A stretch of DNA of 64,000 nucleotides from Callorhinus ursinus (Eukaryota > Chordata > Mammalia > Carnivora > Otariidae), in the NCBI RefSeq assembly GCF_003265705.1, contig NW_020313005.1, positions 14,243,003 through 14,307,002 on the forward strand, written 5' to 3'. Below, piece by piece: positions 12,400-22,643 of this stretch; the first letter of the stretch is position 1, and each line of letters begins with the position of its first letter. The notes below the pieces were generated by a model. That model did not search any database and had not been told where the DNA came from. It was given only the letters and a program-made list of their open reading frames with translations. The position numbers and the translations under genes were made by a program.

Positions 12400-12585
12400 G
12401 GGATGCCTATGTGGATCAGTTGGTTAATCATCTGACTCTTGATTTAAGCTCAGGTTATGATCTCAGGATTGTGAAATTGGTGAGCCCCACATCAGGCTCC
12501 ACACAGAAGATTCACTTCCTCTCCCTTTACCCCTCATGCAGCTCATACTCTCCCTCTCTCTCTCTTTCAAAAACAAAAAAAAAGG
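12400..12585 (+). mobile_element. S3: diverged Can-SINE
   Basis: The copy begins 'gggatgcctatgtggatcag' and keeps 'gttggttaatcatctgactc', 'aagctcaggttatgatctca' and a CT-rich end. It is the most diverged SINE in the window. Its 3' tail has turned into the (GAAA)n tract next to it, and the assembly gap hides any downstream duplication. Confidence 0.85.
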
Positions 12586-12614
12586 AAGAAGAAAGAGAGA
12601 AAGAAAGAAAGAAA

Positions 12615-12663
<49 letters not shown>

Positions 12664-12665
12664 AA
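12586..12665. repeat. (GAAA)n microsatellite at gap edge
   Basis: About fifteen GAAA units, with a few GAA or GAGA interruptions, run into the N block. The tract probably grew from the A-rich tail of SINE S3. The assembled length is likely unreliable. Confidence 0.95.
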
Positions 12666-13593
12666 NNNNNNNNNNNNNNNNNNNNNNNNNNNNNNNNNNN
12701 NNNNNNNNNNNNNNNNNNNNNNNNNNNNNNNNNNNNNNNNNNNNNNNNNNNNNNNNNNNNNNNNNNNNNNNNNNNNNNNNNNNNNNNNNNNNNNNNNNNN
12801 NNNNNNNNNNNNNNNNNNNNNNNNNNNNNNNNNNNNNNNNNNNNNNNNNNNNNNNNNNNNNNNNNNNNNNNNNNNNNNNNNNNNNNNNNNNNNNNNNNNN
12901 NNNNNNNNNNNNNNNNNNNNNNNNNNNNNNNNNNNNNNNNNNNNNNNNNNNNNNNNNNNNNNNNNNNNNNNNNNNNNNNNNNNNNNNNNNNNNNNNNNNN
13001 NNNNNNNNNNNNNNNNNNNNNNNNNNNNNNNNNNNNNNNNNNNNNNNNNNNNNNNNNNNNNNNNNNNNNNNNNNNNNNNNNNNNNNNNNNNNNNNNNNNN
13101 NNNNNNNNNNNNNNNNNNNNNNNNNNNNNNNNNNNNNNNNNNNNNNNNNNNNNNNNNNNNNNNNNNNNNNNNNNNNNNNNNNNNNNNNNNNNNNNNNNNN
13201 NNNNNNNNNNNNNNNNNNNNNNNNNNNNNNNNNNNNNNNNNNNNNNNNNNNNNNNNNNNNNNNNNNNNNNNNNNNNNNNNNNNNNNNNNNNNNNNNNNNN
13301 NNNNNNNNNNNNNNNNNNNNNNNNNNNNNNNNNNNNNNNNNNNNNNNNNNNNNNNNNNNNNNNNNNNNNNNNNNNNNNNNNNNNNNNNNNNNNNNNNNNN
13401 NNNNNNNNNNNNNNNNNNNNNNNNNNNNNNNNNNNNNNNNNNNNNNNNNNNNNNNNNNNNNNNNNNNNNNNNNNNNNNNNNNNNNNNNNNNNNNNNNNNN
13501 NNNNNNNNNNNNNNNNNNNNNNNNNNNNNNNNNNNNNNNNNNNNNNNNNNNNNNNNNNNNNNNNNNNNNNNNNNNNNNNNNNNNNNNNNNNNN
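12666..13593. other. Assembly gap (928 N)
   Basis: Unknown bases fill the whole stretch. Any open frame drawn across it is an artefact. The 5' part of L1-4 may lie inside. Confidence 1.

Positions 13594-13640
<47 letters not shown>
13594..13640. repeat. (CA)n microsatellite at gap edge
   Basis: A pure CA run of at least 47 bp starts at the end of the N block and stops one base before the L1-4 sequence. Confidence 0.98.
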
Positions 13641-13642
<2 letters not shown>

Positions 13643-13652
13643 CCTAGAAAAA

Positions 13653-14556
13653 ATGACAAGATGGAGGAATTCACGCCAAAAGAAAGATCAAGAAGAAGTC
13701 ACAGCTAGGGATTTAATCAATACAGATGCAAATAAGATGTCTGAACCAGAATTTAAAACAAAAATGATAAGTATACTAGCTGGGCTTGAGAAAAGCATAC
13801 AAAACACTTGAGAACCCCTTATTGCAGAGTTAAAAGAACTTAAAAACTAGTTAGGCAAAAATAAAAAATACTGTAACTGAGATGCAAAACTGAGTGGATG
13901 CAATGACAAGAATGGACAAAGCAGAGAAGCTAATTACTGGTATACCAGATAAAGTTATAGAAAATAATGAAAGTGAAAAAAAGAGGGGAAAGAAAGGTAT
14001 TGGTTCACAAATGTAGACTTAGGGAACTCAGTGACTCCTTAAGGTGTAATAACGTTTTTATCATAGGAGTCCCAGAGGAAGAAGAGAAATAAAGGAGAAG
14101 GTTTATTTGAGCAAATTATAGCTGAAAACTTCACTAATCTGGGGTGGGAAACATACAGTAAAATCCAAGAAGCACAGAGAACTCCTATTAAATTCAACAA
14201 AAGCCAGCCATAACTAAGACATCATAGTCAAGTTCACAAAATAAACAAGAAATGAATCCTGAGAGCAGCAAGAGAAAAAAAGTCCTTAACCTACAAATGA
14301 ACCAGAAGAAAGAACATACAGATCAGGTACACAACAGATCTGTCCACAGAAACTTGACAAGTCATTAGACAGTGGCATGATATATTCAATTAGCTGAATG
14401 AAAAAAAAAAAAAAAAGCAACCAAGAACACTTTATCCAGCAAGTCTGTCATTCAGAATAGCAAGGGAAATAAAGAGTTTCCAAGACAAGCAAAAACTAAA
14501 GCAGTTTGTGACCATCAAGCCAGACCTGCAAGAAATATTAAATGAGATTCTGAGTG
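13653..14556 (+). pseudogene. L1-4 ORF1 (nucleic-acid-binding protein) remnant
   Basis: ORF1p of L1 is a trimeric coiled-coil RNA-binding chaperone. The ATG at 13653 opens a frame starting M-T-R-W-R-N-S and running to a stop after 'GLEKSIQNT' near 13811, about 52 codons. Beyond this the ORF1 text can be followed through the coiled-coil region, the RRM-like part and the C-terminal domain, but with several frameshifts and stops. The end near 14556 is approximate because the family stop codon is not kept. Clearly non-functional. Confidence 0.85.
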
Positions 14557-14643
14557 GAGAAAAAAAAAACAACAACACAAAGGAACAAAGAATAGAAAGG
14601 AACAAAGAACATCACCAGAAACACCAAACTTACAGATAATACA

Positions 14644-14815
14644 ATGGCACTAACTTCATATCTATCAATAATCACTCTGAAAGTAAATAGACTAAATGCT
14701 CCAATCAAAAGACATAGGGTATTAGAATAAATAAAAAACAAGACCCATCAATATGCTGCTACAAGAGACTCATTTTAAACCTGAAGACATCTGCAGATTG
14801 AAAGTGAGGGAATGG
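14644..14815 (+). pseudogene. L1-4 ORF2, 5' fragment (endonuclease start)
   Basis: The ATG at 14644 starts M-A-L-T-S-Y-L-S-I, the normal beginning of L1 ORF2. Stops interrupt it ('ttagaataaat' near 14720). The frame is cut by the L1-5 insertion after about 57 codons and continues at 27779. Confidence 0.85.
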
Positions 14816-16450
14816 GGGGAGCTTCCAAGTAATAGGTGGGCCCTGAAATTGCTTTGTCCTTCAAATACAGCTAGGTCAACCTTGAACTATTTTGAACAAC
14901 TAGGAAAAAGATCAGAGGAGTACAGAAAAAATCAGCACATTTGGAGAGAGTGAATTTAGCAGAAGCAAGGTTCAGAACCCTGAACTGGGGAATTGGGAAG
15001 CTGTGGGGCTGGGAAGGGGAGGAAGCTTGTTTCACAGAGCAAAGTCAGGAAGAGGGATAAAGGCACAAAGATTGCAGCGGTTTACGACCCCACAATAAGC
15101 TGTGGCGAGTGGATCCCCGGGTTACTCAGGGAGAGATTTCTCTCCTTTCTGGAGGGCATTTGGGGAGCATATTTATCCTCTCCAGAGACAAAAAGACAGC
15201 AAGGGAGTCATTGAGGGGAGCTCTGCAGTGGGGTCAGAGGGGGTTGAGGAGGGTAGAGAGGCTCTTGGCTCTTTGGTGTGAGCTAGGGTAACCTTGGACC
15301 TCTGTGCATGCACCAAGCAGCCACTTTTCTGGGACTGGTTATGCACAGCACAGAGAGTGGAGCAGATCATGGATAACCTGGCTGCCAATTTTTGCTGAGT
15401 CCCAGTGGCCTTGAGTCTCTGTGCATGCACCTAGCAGTCACTTTTCTGGGACTGGCTGCATGCAGTGCAGAGACTGAAACAGATTGCTGATAACATGGCC
15501 TCTGCTTGTTGCTGTCTGTCATAATAGATTCAAGTCTCTATGATGCATTTTCTGGAACAAAGGCGACTAGGGGACTGAGTCAAGTGCAGATGGCTAATAG
15601 AGTGGCTCCAGCTTTTCTCTACTGTTACAATAAACTCTAACCTCTATGTGAGCACTATGTGATAGATTTTTGGGTGATGAGAGTGGGTGCACACATTACC
15701 AGGACCTTTAAAACTTGGAGTTTTGAATCCCGGCCACTAGCTAAAAATAAAACACTGATCTGTGAGTCTGGGCATGCTGATGATCCAGACACAGAACAGT
15801 TAAGGCAGGGAATTGATAAGGCCTGGACCACAGGAGATTGCTCAATTTTGGGAGGAGGGCCTCCTTAATGTACCTGCTGGGAGATCCAATCTCCAGAGAC
15901 AAGAGGGTGAGGTGACACCATATTTTACCTCTTTCACCACCACCCCCTCCTCCTACCCACCAGCATAGCCAGAATTCAGAGAGAAACACAGAACCACTAG
16001 TGAAAGCTGGAATCTCCTACCCTAAACCCTGCCCCCTGAACTGACAGGAGTATTGTTAAGAGGGCAAGTTAGTTTGTGAGCCAGGACAGCAGGCCTCTAC
16101 CTCAGAAGAGAAACAAACCCCAACATATATCAAGTCTATTGATCAAGGAAAGTTAGAAAATACAAGCTTCCAGCTTAACTTCACAAACAAATCAAAGCAT
16201 TCCTACTTAAAGAAACAAGAACTCCCCACTACAAGCAAGGAGAAACTCTGTAGAGGAAGGACCAGTGGGAAAGACCGGCCAAAACACAATAACACAGTGT
16301 ACACAGCATGCACAAGAATCACTTCCTGAAGATATGGCTGTTGTTGTTGATATTATTACTGCTCTTTTGCTGTTTTTATTTTTTTCTTTTCCCCCCTTAT
16401 TCTTTTCTTTTTCTTTCTCTTTCTTTCCTCTTTTTTTTTTTCCAGACAAA
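14816..16450 (+). promoter_or_regulatory. L1-5 5'UTR with tandem units
   Basis: The region precedes ORF1 and should hold the element's internal RNA polymerase II promoter. It is not obviously alignable with the 5'UTRs of L1-6, L1-10 and L1-11 over most of its length. Two units of about 117 bp lie at 15294-15410 and 15411-15530, with weaker ones after. A pyrimidine-rich run at 16370-16442 sits just before ORF1, as in the other copies. Confidence 0.75.
15294..15640 (+). repeat. Tandem ~117-bp units in the L1-5 5'UTR
   Basis: Unit 1 at 15294-15410 and unit 2 at 15411-15530 share 'ctctgtgcatgcacc' and 'cacttttctgggactgg' in the same positions. A more decayed third unit begins near 15531 ('caagtctctatgatgcat') and a possible fourth near 15637 ('ctaacctctatgtgagc'). 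The spacing is 117-120 bp for the first two steps. No percent identity was computed. Confidence 0.75.
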
Positions 16451-17345
16451 ATAACTAGAAGGAGAAATTCACAACAAAAGAAAGAACAAGATGTAATACT
16501 GTCTGCCATAGATTCAATGATATGGATATAAGTAAGATGATAGAGCTAGAATTCAGAATAACAATTATAAATAATAGCTGCAGTTGTAAAAAGAAAAAAA
16601 GACACTAGAGAATCCCTTAATGCAGAACTAAAAGAAATAAAATCTAATCAGGCCCAAATTAAAAATGCTATTACTGAGATGCAGTCAAAAATGGAGACTA
16701 ACTGCTAGGATAAATTAGGCAGAAGAGAGAGTCAGGGATATAGAAGACAAAGGGATGGAAAGTAAGGAAGCTGAGAAAAAGAGAGAAAAACAAATACTGA
16801 TTATGAGAGGAGAATTAAAGAGATCAGTGATACCATAAAGCACAATAATATTTGAATAATAAGGGTCCTAAAAGATGAAGAAAGAGAGAGACTGAGAGGG
16901 GCAGATGATTTATTTAACAATAATAGTTGAGAATATCCATAATCTGGGGAAGGAAACAAGCATTCAAATCCAGGAGGCACAAAGAATCCCCCTCAAAATC
17001 AATAAATATAGGTCAACATGCTGACATATAATAGTAAAGCTTGCAAATTTCAGAGATAAAGAGAAAATCCCGAAAGTAGCTTGAGACAAGAGGTTCTTAA
17101 CCTACAAGGGTAGAAATATAAGGTTGGCAGCAGACCTATCAACAGAGACCTGGCAGGCCAGAAAACACTAGCATGATATATTCAGGGTACTAAATGAGAA
17201 AAAAAATCCAGCCAAGATACACTACCCAGAAAGGCTGTCATTCAGAATGGAAGGAGAGATAAAGAGCTTCCAGGAAAAACAGAAACTAAAAGAATTTGTG
17301 ATCACTAAACCAGCCCTGCAAGAAATATTAAAGGGGATCCTTTAA
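16451..17345 (+). pseudogene. L1-5 ORF1 remnant
   Basis: The start codon is ATA at 16451 where other copies have ATG (compare 21670). The text I-T-R-R-R-N-S-Q-Q-K-K-E-Q-D follows. The coiled-coil region, the 'TWQARKHxHDIFRVLNEK' type block around 17150-17200 and the C-terminal 'LQEILKGIL' before a TAA at 17343-17345 are visible. Several frameshifts and stops break it. Role by family: RNA-binding ORF1p. Confidence 0.85.
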
Positions 17346-17426
17346 GCAAAGACAGAGCCCAAAGGTAACATAGACCAAAAATAAACAGAGACAATATACA
17401 GAAACAGGGACTTTACAGGTAATACA

Positions 17427-19850
17427 ATGGCAATAATTTATATCTTTCAATAGTTACTCTGAATGTAAATAGGCTAAATGCTTTAATCAAAGACACAGGG
17501 TATTAGATTGGATAAACAGTGAGACCCATCAATATAATGTCTATAAGAGACTCATTTTAGACCTAAAGTCAACTCCACATTGAGAGTGAGGGGGTGGAGA
17601 ACCATATATCATGCTAATGGACATCAGAAGAAAACTGGGGTAGCAATCCTCATACATCCAAATTAGATTTTGAACCAAAGACTAATAAGAGATGAAGAAG
17701 GACACTATATCATACTTAAAGGGTCTATATAGTAAGAATTTCTAACAATTATTAATATTTATGCTCCTAACTTAGGAGCAGCCAATTATATAAACCAATT
17801 AATAACCAAAATAAAAAAAACATCTTGATAATAATTCAATAATAGTAGGGGACCTTAACACCCCACCCACAACAATGGACAGATATTCTAAGCAGAAGAT
17901 TAACAAGGAGGCAAGGGCTTTGAATGGCACACTGGACCAGAGGGCTTCACAGATATATTCAGAGCATTTCATCGTAAAGCAACAGAATACACATTCTTTT
18001 TGAGTGCCCATGGAACATTCTCCAGAATAGATCACATACTGGGTCACAAATCTGGTCTCAACTGGTACCAAAAGATTGGAATTATTCCCTGCATATATTC
18101 AGACCACAATGCTTTGAAACTTGAACTCAATCGCAAGAGGAAATTTGGAAGGAATTCAAACTCTTGTAGGTTAAAGAGCATAAGTGGGTCAACTAGGAAA
18201 TTAAAGAAGAATTTTAAAAATTCATGGAGACAATTGAAAATGAAAACACAACTGTTCAAAATCTTTGGGATGAAGCAAAAGCAGTCCTAAATGGGAAGTA
18301 TATAGCAATACAGACCTTTCTCAAGAAACAAGAAAAGTCTCAAACACACAAGTTAACCATACACATAAAAGAGCTGGAGAAAGAACAGCAAATAAAGCCA
18401 AAACCAAGCAAGAGAAGAGAAATAAAAAAGGTTGGAGCAGAAATCATTGAATAATACCAGAAGAAGAGCAGAAAAGATAAATGAAACTAGAAGCTGGTTG
18501 TTTCACAGAATTAAAAAATGATAAACCCTTAGCAAGACTTGTAAAATAGAAAAGAGAAAGGGCTCAAATAAATAGAATATGAATGAAAGAGGATACATGA
18601 CAACCAACACTGAAGAAATACAAACAATTATAAGAACATATTATGAGCAACTATATACCAACAAATTAGACAATCTGGAAGCAATGGATGCATTTCCAGA
18701 AAATATATAAACTACCAAAACTGAATGAGGAGGACATAGAAAACCTGAACAAACCCATAACCTGCAAGGGACTTGAAGCAGTAATCAAAAATCTCCCAAC
18801 ACACGAGTCCAGAGCCAGATGAATTCCCAGGGGAATTCTACTGAACATTTAGAGAAGAATTAATACCTATTCTTCTGAAGCTGTTTCAAAATATAGAAAG
18901 GGAAGGAAAACTTCCAAAGTCATTCTGTGAGGCCAGCATTACCTTAATCCCTAAACCAGACGAAGACCCCACCAAAATGGAGAATTACCTACCAAAATCC
19001 CTGATGAACATGGGAACCAAAATTCTCACCAAGATTGTAGCCAATAGGATCCAACAGTACATTAAAAGGATTATTCACCACGACCAAGTGGGATTTATTC
19101 CTGGCCTACAAGGGTGGTTCAACATTCACAAATCAAACAATGTGATACAACACATTAATAAAAGATAGGTCAAGAAGCATATGATCCTGTCAATTGATGT
19201 AGAAAAAGCATTTGACAAAGTACAGCATTCTGTCTTGATTAAAATTCTCCACAGTGTAGGCATAGAGGGAACATACCTCAATATCATAAAAGCCATATAT
19301 GGAAAGCCCACACCAAATATCATTCTCAATATGGAAAACTAAGAGCATTTTCCTAGGGTCAGGAACATGACAGAGATGTCCACTCTCACCACTGTTGTTC
19401 AACATAGTAGTGGAAGTCCTAGCCCCAGCAATCAGACAACACAAAGAAAGAAAAGCATTCAAATTGGCAAAGAAGAAGTCAAACTCTCACTCTTCACAGA
19501 TGACATGACACTCTATGTGGAAACCCAAAGGACTCCACTCCAAAATTGCTAGAACTCATAGAGCATTTCATCAATGTGGCAGGATATAAAATCAATGCAC
19601 AGAAATCAGTTGCATTTCCACACACAAACAATGAAACAGAAGAAAGAGAAATTAAGGATCTATCCCATTCACAATTGCACTCAAAACCACTTGATAACTA
19701 GGAATAAACCTAACCAAAGAGTTAAAGGGTTTGTACTCCAAAAACTACAGAACACTTTTGAAAGAAGTTGAGGAAGACAAAAATACATGGAAAATATTTA
19801 TACTCAGGGATTGGAAGAACAAATATTGTTAAAATGTCTATGCTGCCCAG
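17427..19850 (+). pseudogene. L1-5 ORF2 part 1 (endonuclease and RT)
   Basis: ORF2p has an endonuclease and a reverse transcriptase that drive target-primed insertion. Starting at the ATG at 17427, the frame breaks almost at once and then recurs in pieces (18000-18290, 18224-18454, 18977-19168, 19367-19552). The endonuclease motif S-D-H-N is intact near 18098-18109. The RT palm motif reads F-T-D-D near 19494-19505 in place of F-A-D-D. L1-6 is inserted just after 'LKCLCCPG' text near 19850. Non-functional. Confidence 0.87.
19831..19850 (+). repeat. Left TSD copy of L1-6 (20 bp, perfect)
   Basis: The 20-mer aaaatgtctatgctgcccag here is identical to 25956-25975. It is preceded by 'gtt', so the nicked bottom strand reads TTTT/AAC, the classic L1 endonuclease site. 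The duplication may extend by up to two G. Confidence 0.97.
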
Positions 19851-21669
19851 GGGGCAGAGCAAGATGGCGGAGGAGTAGGAAACCTGGATTTCGCCTGGTT
19901 TCAGGAATTCAGCTGAATAGGGATCAAAACATTCTGAACACCTACGAACTCAACAGGAGACCGAAGAAGAGAGTAACAACAACTCTCTGAACAGAGAAGC
20001 AACCACTTTCTGGAAGGTAGGACGTGCGGAGAAGTGAATCCGAGGCAATATTCGGGAGGATAGATGGCGGGGGAGGGGACCTCCGTCGGCCGCTTCTGGC
20101 AAATGATAGAGCCACAGGGCACAAAATTGGAACTTTTAGAAGTCGGCTCTGCTGAGGGATGTCCCTCCAGTGGCTAAGTGGGAGGTGGAACCCTTGCGGG
20201 ACAGTGTGGTCACAGGACCCTCGGGGTCACAGAAAGACCAGGGGTGCCTGAGTGCAGCAGAGCTCCCAGGTATCAGAGTGGAGAAGCTGGCTGCAGAGAC
20301 GGAGCTGAGGCGGGGCTCTCAGCTTGGGGTGGCCATAAACTGTGATCTGCAGCCCAGTTGGGCCACTGTTCCTCCAGCAGGGACCCAACAAGCGGCAGAT
20401 CCGGGGAGACTCCCCTCCCTCCCCCGGGAGGAGCAGCGCGGGAGCACACCGCAGGGATCTGCTGGGTTTGGAGACCCCACAAGAGGGTGAGTGCCAGAGA
20501 TAGAAACACTCGGACACAGGCCGGGTGAGCATGCAGTGCGGCCGGAGACCAGGGAGGTGGGAGGGACTGCTTTTCTCTGGGGCCACACTGAGGAGCAGCG
20601 TCCCGAGTTCTCAGCTCCTCCGAGTGGAGATTGGGAGGCCATCATTTTCATCCTAGTCCTCCAGGGCTGTACCAGAGCTTGCAGGGAACAAAAGCTCCTG
20701 AGAGCAAACCCGAGCAGCTTGCTTAGCCCGGACAACAAGAGTGGGGCAATTCCGCCTCCGGCAAAGATATTTGGGAACCACAGCAACAGGTCCCTCCCCC
20801 AGAAGATCAGCACAAACAGCCAGCAACCCAAGACCAAGTTTACCAATCAAGGAGAATGGGAGAACTCCAGGGCTAAGGGAATACTGCACATTGAATTCAT
20901 GGCTTTTTTTTTTTTACCATGATTTATTAGTTTTTCAAAGTTAATTTTTAACTGTTTTTTTATTCTTTTATTTTTCCTTTTTTCAACCAACATCTTATCA
21001 ATCCCTTTTTTTAAAAAAAAACATTTTTTATTTTTTGATTTTTAGAGTCATATTTTATCCCTTCATAGTAGTTACCCTTAATTAAGGCATATATATATAA
21101 GTTGTTCTCTCTTTAAAATTTTGAAATATAGTTTCTTCTAACAGATCAAAATATACCACAAATCACTAGGGTATGGCTTTCTTCTAGTCTCCTGCCTGAT
21201 CACATTTTCTCCCTTTTTTTTCCTTTTTTTTAAATCTTCTCTCTTTTTTCAAACAACTTCTTAACTTATCAATTCCTTTTATAAAATCGTTTAATTTTCA
21301 TCTTTACAGTCTTCTTCCATCCCTTCATTGTATCAACCCTTATTTTGTACATATATAAATCTTTCTTCCCTTAAAAATTTAGGAGGCACTTTTTTCTAAC
21401 AGACCAAATACGCCCAAAAGCTAGGGTGTGGCACTGATCTATGCACTAGTCTGATCATATTTGATCATATTCTGGTTTTTTTGTACTGTTCTCTTTTTGT
21501 TTTTATCTTTTTCTTTTTTTTTCTTTCTTTTCTCTTTCTTTTTTCTTTCTTTCCCTTTCTTTTCCCCTGGTTTCAGGTCTTTTCTGATTTGTATAGAGTA
21601 TATTTGCTGGGGACATTGTTAACCTGTTAGCATTTTGTTCTCTCATTCATCTATTCTCCTCTGGACAAA
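19851..21669 (+). promoter_or_regulatory. L1-6 5'UTR / internal promoter region
   Basis: The start carries caagatggcgg at 19860-19870, matching the YY1-type site that positions transcription at the start of human L1. The stretch at about 20030-20790 is GC-rich and has many CpG pairs, for example 'cctccgtcggccgcttctgg' at 20080. From 20890 the region becomes T-rich and ends in a pyrimidine run before ORF1. The first 900 bp align well with 37622-38680 and 36605-37620. Promoter activity is inferred from the family. Confidence 0.82.
20227..20586 (-). other. Antisense open frame in the L1-6 5'UTR (119 codons)
   Basis: The minus-strand frame starts with ATG at 20586 (offset +736 from the element start) and reads M-A-P-E-K-S-S-P-S-H-L-P. 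It is collinear with antisense frames in L1-11 (start offset +740) and L1-10. Shared blocks include 'SKPSRSL', 'LLGPCWR' and 'ITVYG'. Primate L1 has an antisense ORF0 in its 5'UTR, but I see no basis to call these homologous. Coding is unproven. Confidence 0.4.
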
Positions 21670-22562
21670 ATGACAAGACGAAAAATATCACCTCAGCAAA
21701 AAGAACAAGAGATAGTACCATCAGCCAGGAACCTACTCAATACGGACATTAGTACGATGTCGGACCTAGAGTTCAGAATCATGACTTTAAAGATACTAGC
21801 TGGGCTTGAAAAAAACGTGGAAGTTATTAGAGAAACCTTTCTGGAGAAATAAAAGAACTAAAATCTAACCAAGTCGAAATCAAAAAGGCTATTAATGAGG
21901 TGCAATCAAAAATGGGGGCACTAACTGCTAGGATAAAGGAGGCAGAAGAAAGAATCAGCGATATAGAAGACCAAATGATGGAAAATAAAGAGGCTGAGAA
22001 AAAGAGAGAGAAACAACTACAGGATCACGAGGGCAGAATTCGAGAGATAAGCGAGATGATAAGATGAAACAGCATTAATATAATTGGGATCCCAGAAGAA
22101 GAAAGAGAGAGAGGGGCAGAAGTTATACTGGAGCAAATAATAGCAGAGAACTTCCCTAATGTAGGGAAGGAAACAGGCATCAAAATCCAGGAGGCACAGA
22201 GAACCCCTCTCAAAATCAATAAAATTAGGTCAACACCCCGACATCTAATAGTAAAACTTACGAGTCTCAGAGACAAAGAGAAAATCCTGAAAGCAGCTCG
22301 GGAGAAGAGATCTGTAACCTACAATGGTAGAAACATTAGATTGGCAACAGACCTATCCACAGAGACCTGGCAGGCCAGAAAGGACTGGCATGATATCTTC
22401 AGAGCACTAAACGAGAAAAATATGCAGCCAAGAATACTATATCCAGCTAGGCTGTCATTGAAAATAGAATGAGAGATAAAAAGCTTCCAGGACAACCAAA
22501 AACTAAAGGAATTTGCAAACACAAAACCAGCCCTACAAGAAATATTGAAAGGGGTCCTCTAA
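21670..22562 (+). pseudogene. L1-6 ORF1 (inactivated)
   Basis: The ATG at 21670 opens M-T-R-R-K-I-S-P-Q-Q-K-E-Q-E and runs to residue 60. A one-base loss near 21838-21842 then brings TAA at 21850-21852. In the continuing ORF1 frame a TGA at 22065-22067 follows 'SEMIR', at the same codon as in L1-10 and L1-11. The conserved C-terminal block 'TETWQARKDWHDIF' is at about 22360-22400 and the family stop TAA at 22560-22562. Normal role: RNA-binding coiled-coil protein of the L1 particle. Confidence 0.9.
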
Positions 22563-22643
22563 GCAAAGAGAGAACCTAAAAGCAGCATAGATCAGAAAAG
22601 AACACAGACAATATAGAGTAACAGTCACCTTACAGGGAACACA

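Larger units (their letters stand above)
13641..14815 (+). mobile_element. L1-4 part 1: old LINE-1, outer shell of the left nest
   Basis: This part holds ORF1 and the first codons of ORF2. It stops at 14815 in the ORF2 endonuclease region, and the same sequence resumes at 27779. The 11-mer tgagggaatgg is found at both sides (14805-14815 and 27779-27789), which marks the L1-5 insertion. Further parts are 27779-28407, 28587-30257 and 30530-30655. The 5' start is hidden by the gap. Confidence 0.9.
14816..19850 (+). mobile_element. L1-5 part 1: full-length LINE-1 inserted in L1-4
   Basis: This part contains a 5'UTR of about 1.6 kb, ORF1 and the first two thirds of ORF2. It is interrupted by L1-6 and resumes at 25956-27778. 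Without L1-6 and SINE S4 its length is about 6.65 kb, as expected for a full-length carnivore L1. It is older than L1-6, which lies inside it, and younger than L1-4. Confidence 0.93.

Noticed and set aside
12396..13811. Open frames of 357-471 codons on both strands across the N block
   Set aside because: They exist only because N was read as open sequence; the real bases are microsatellite and L1 ORF1.
20030..20790. CpG-rich stretch as a host gene promoter
   Set aside because: It lies inside the L1-6 5'UTR and the same GC-rich text recurs in L1-10 and L1-11.
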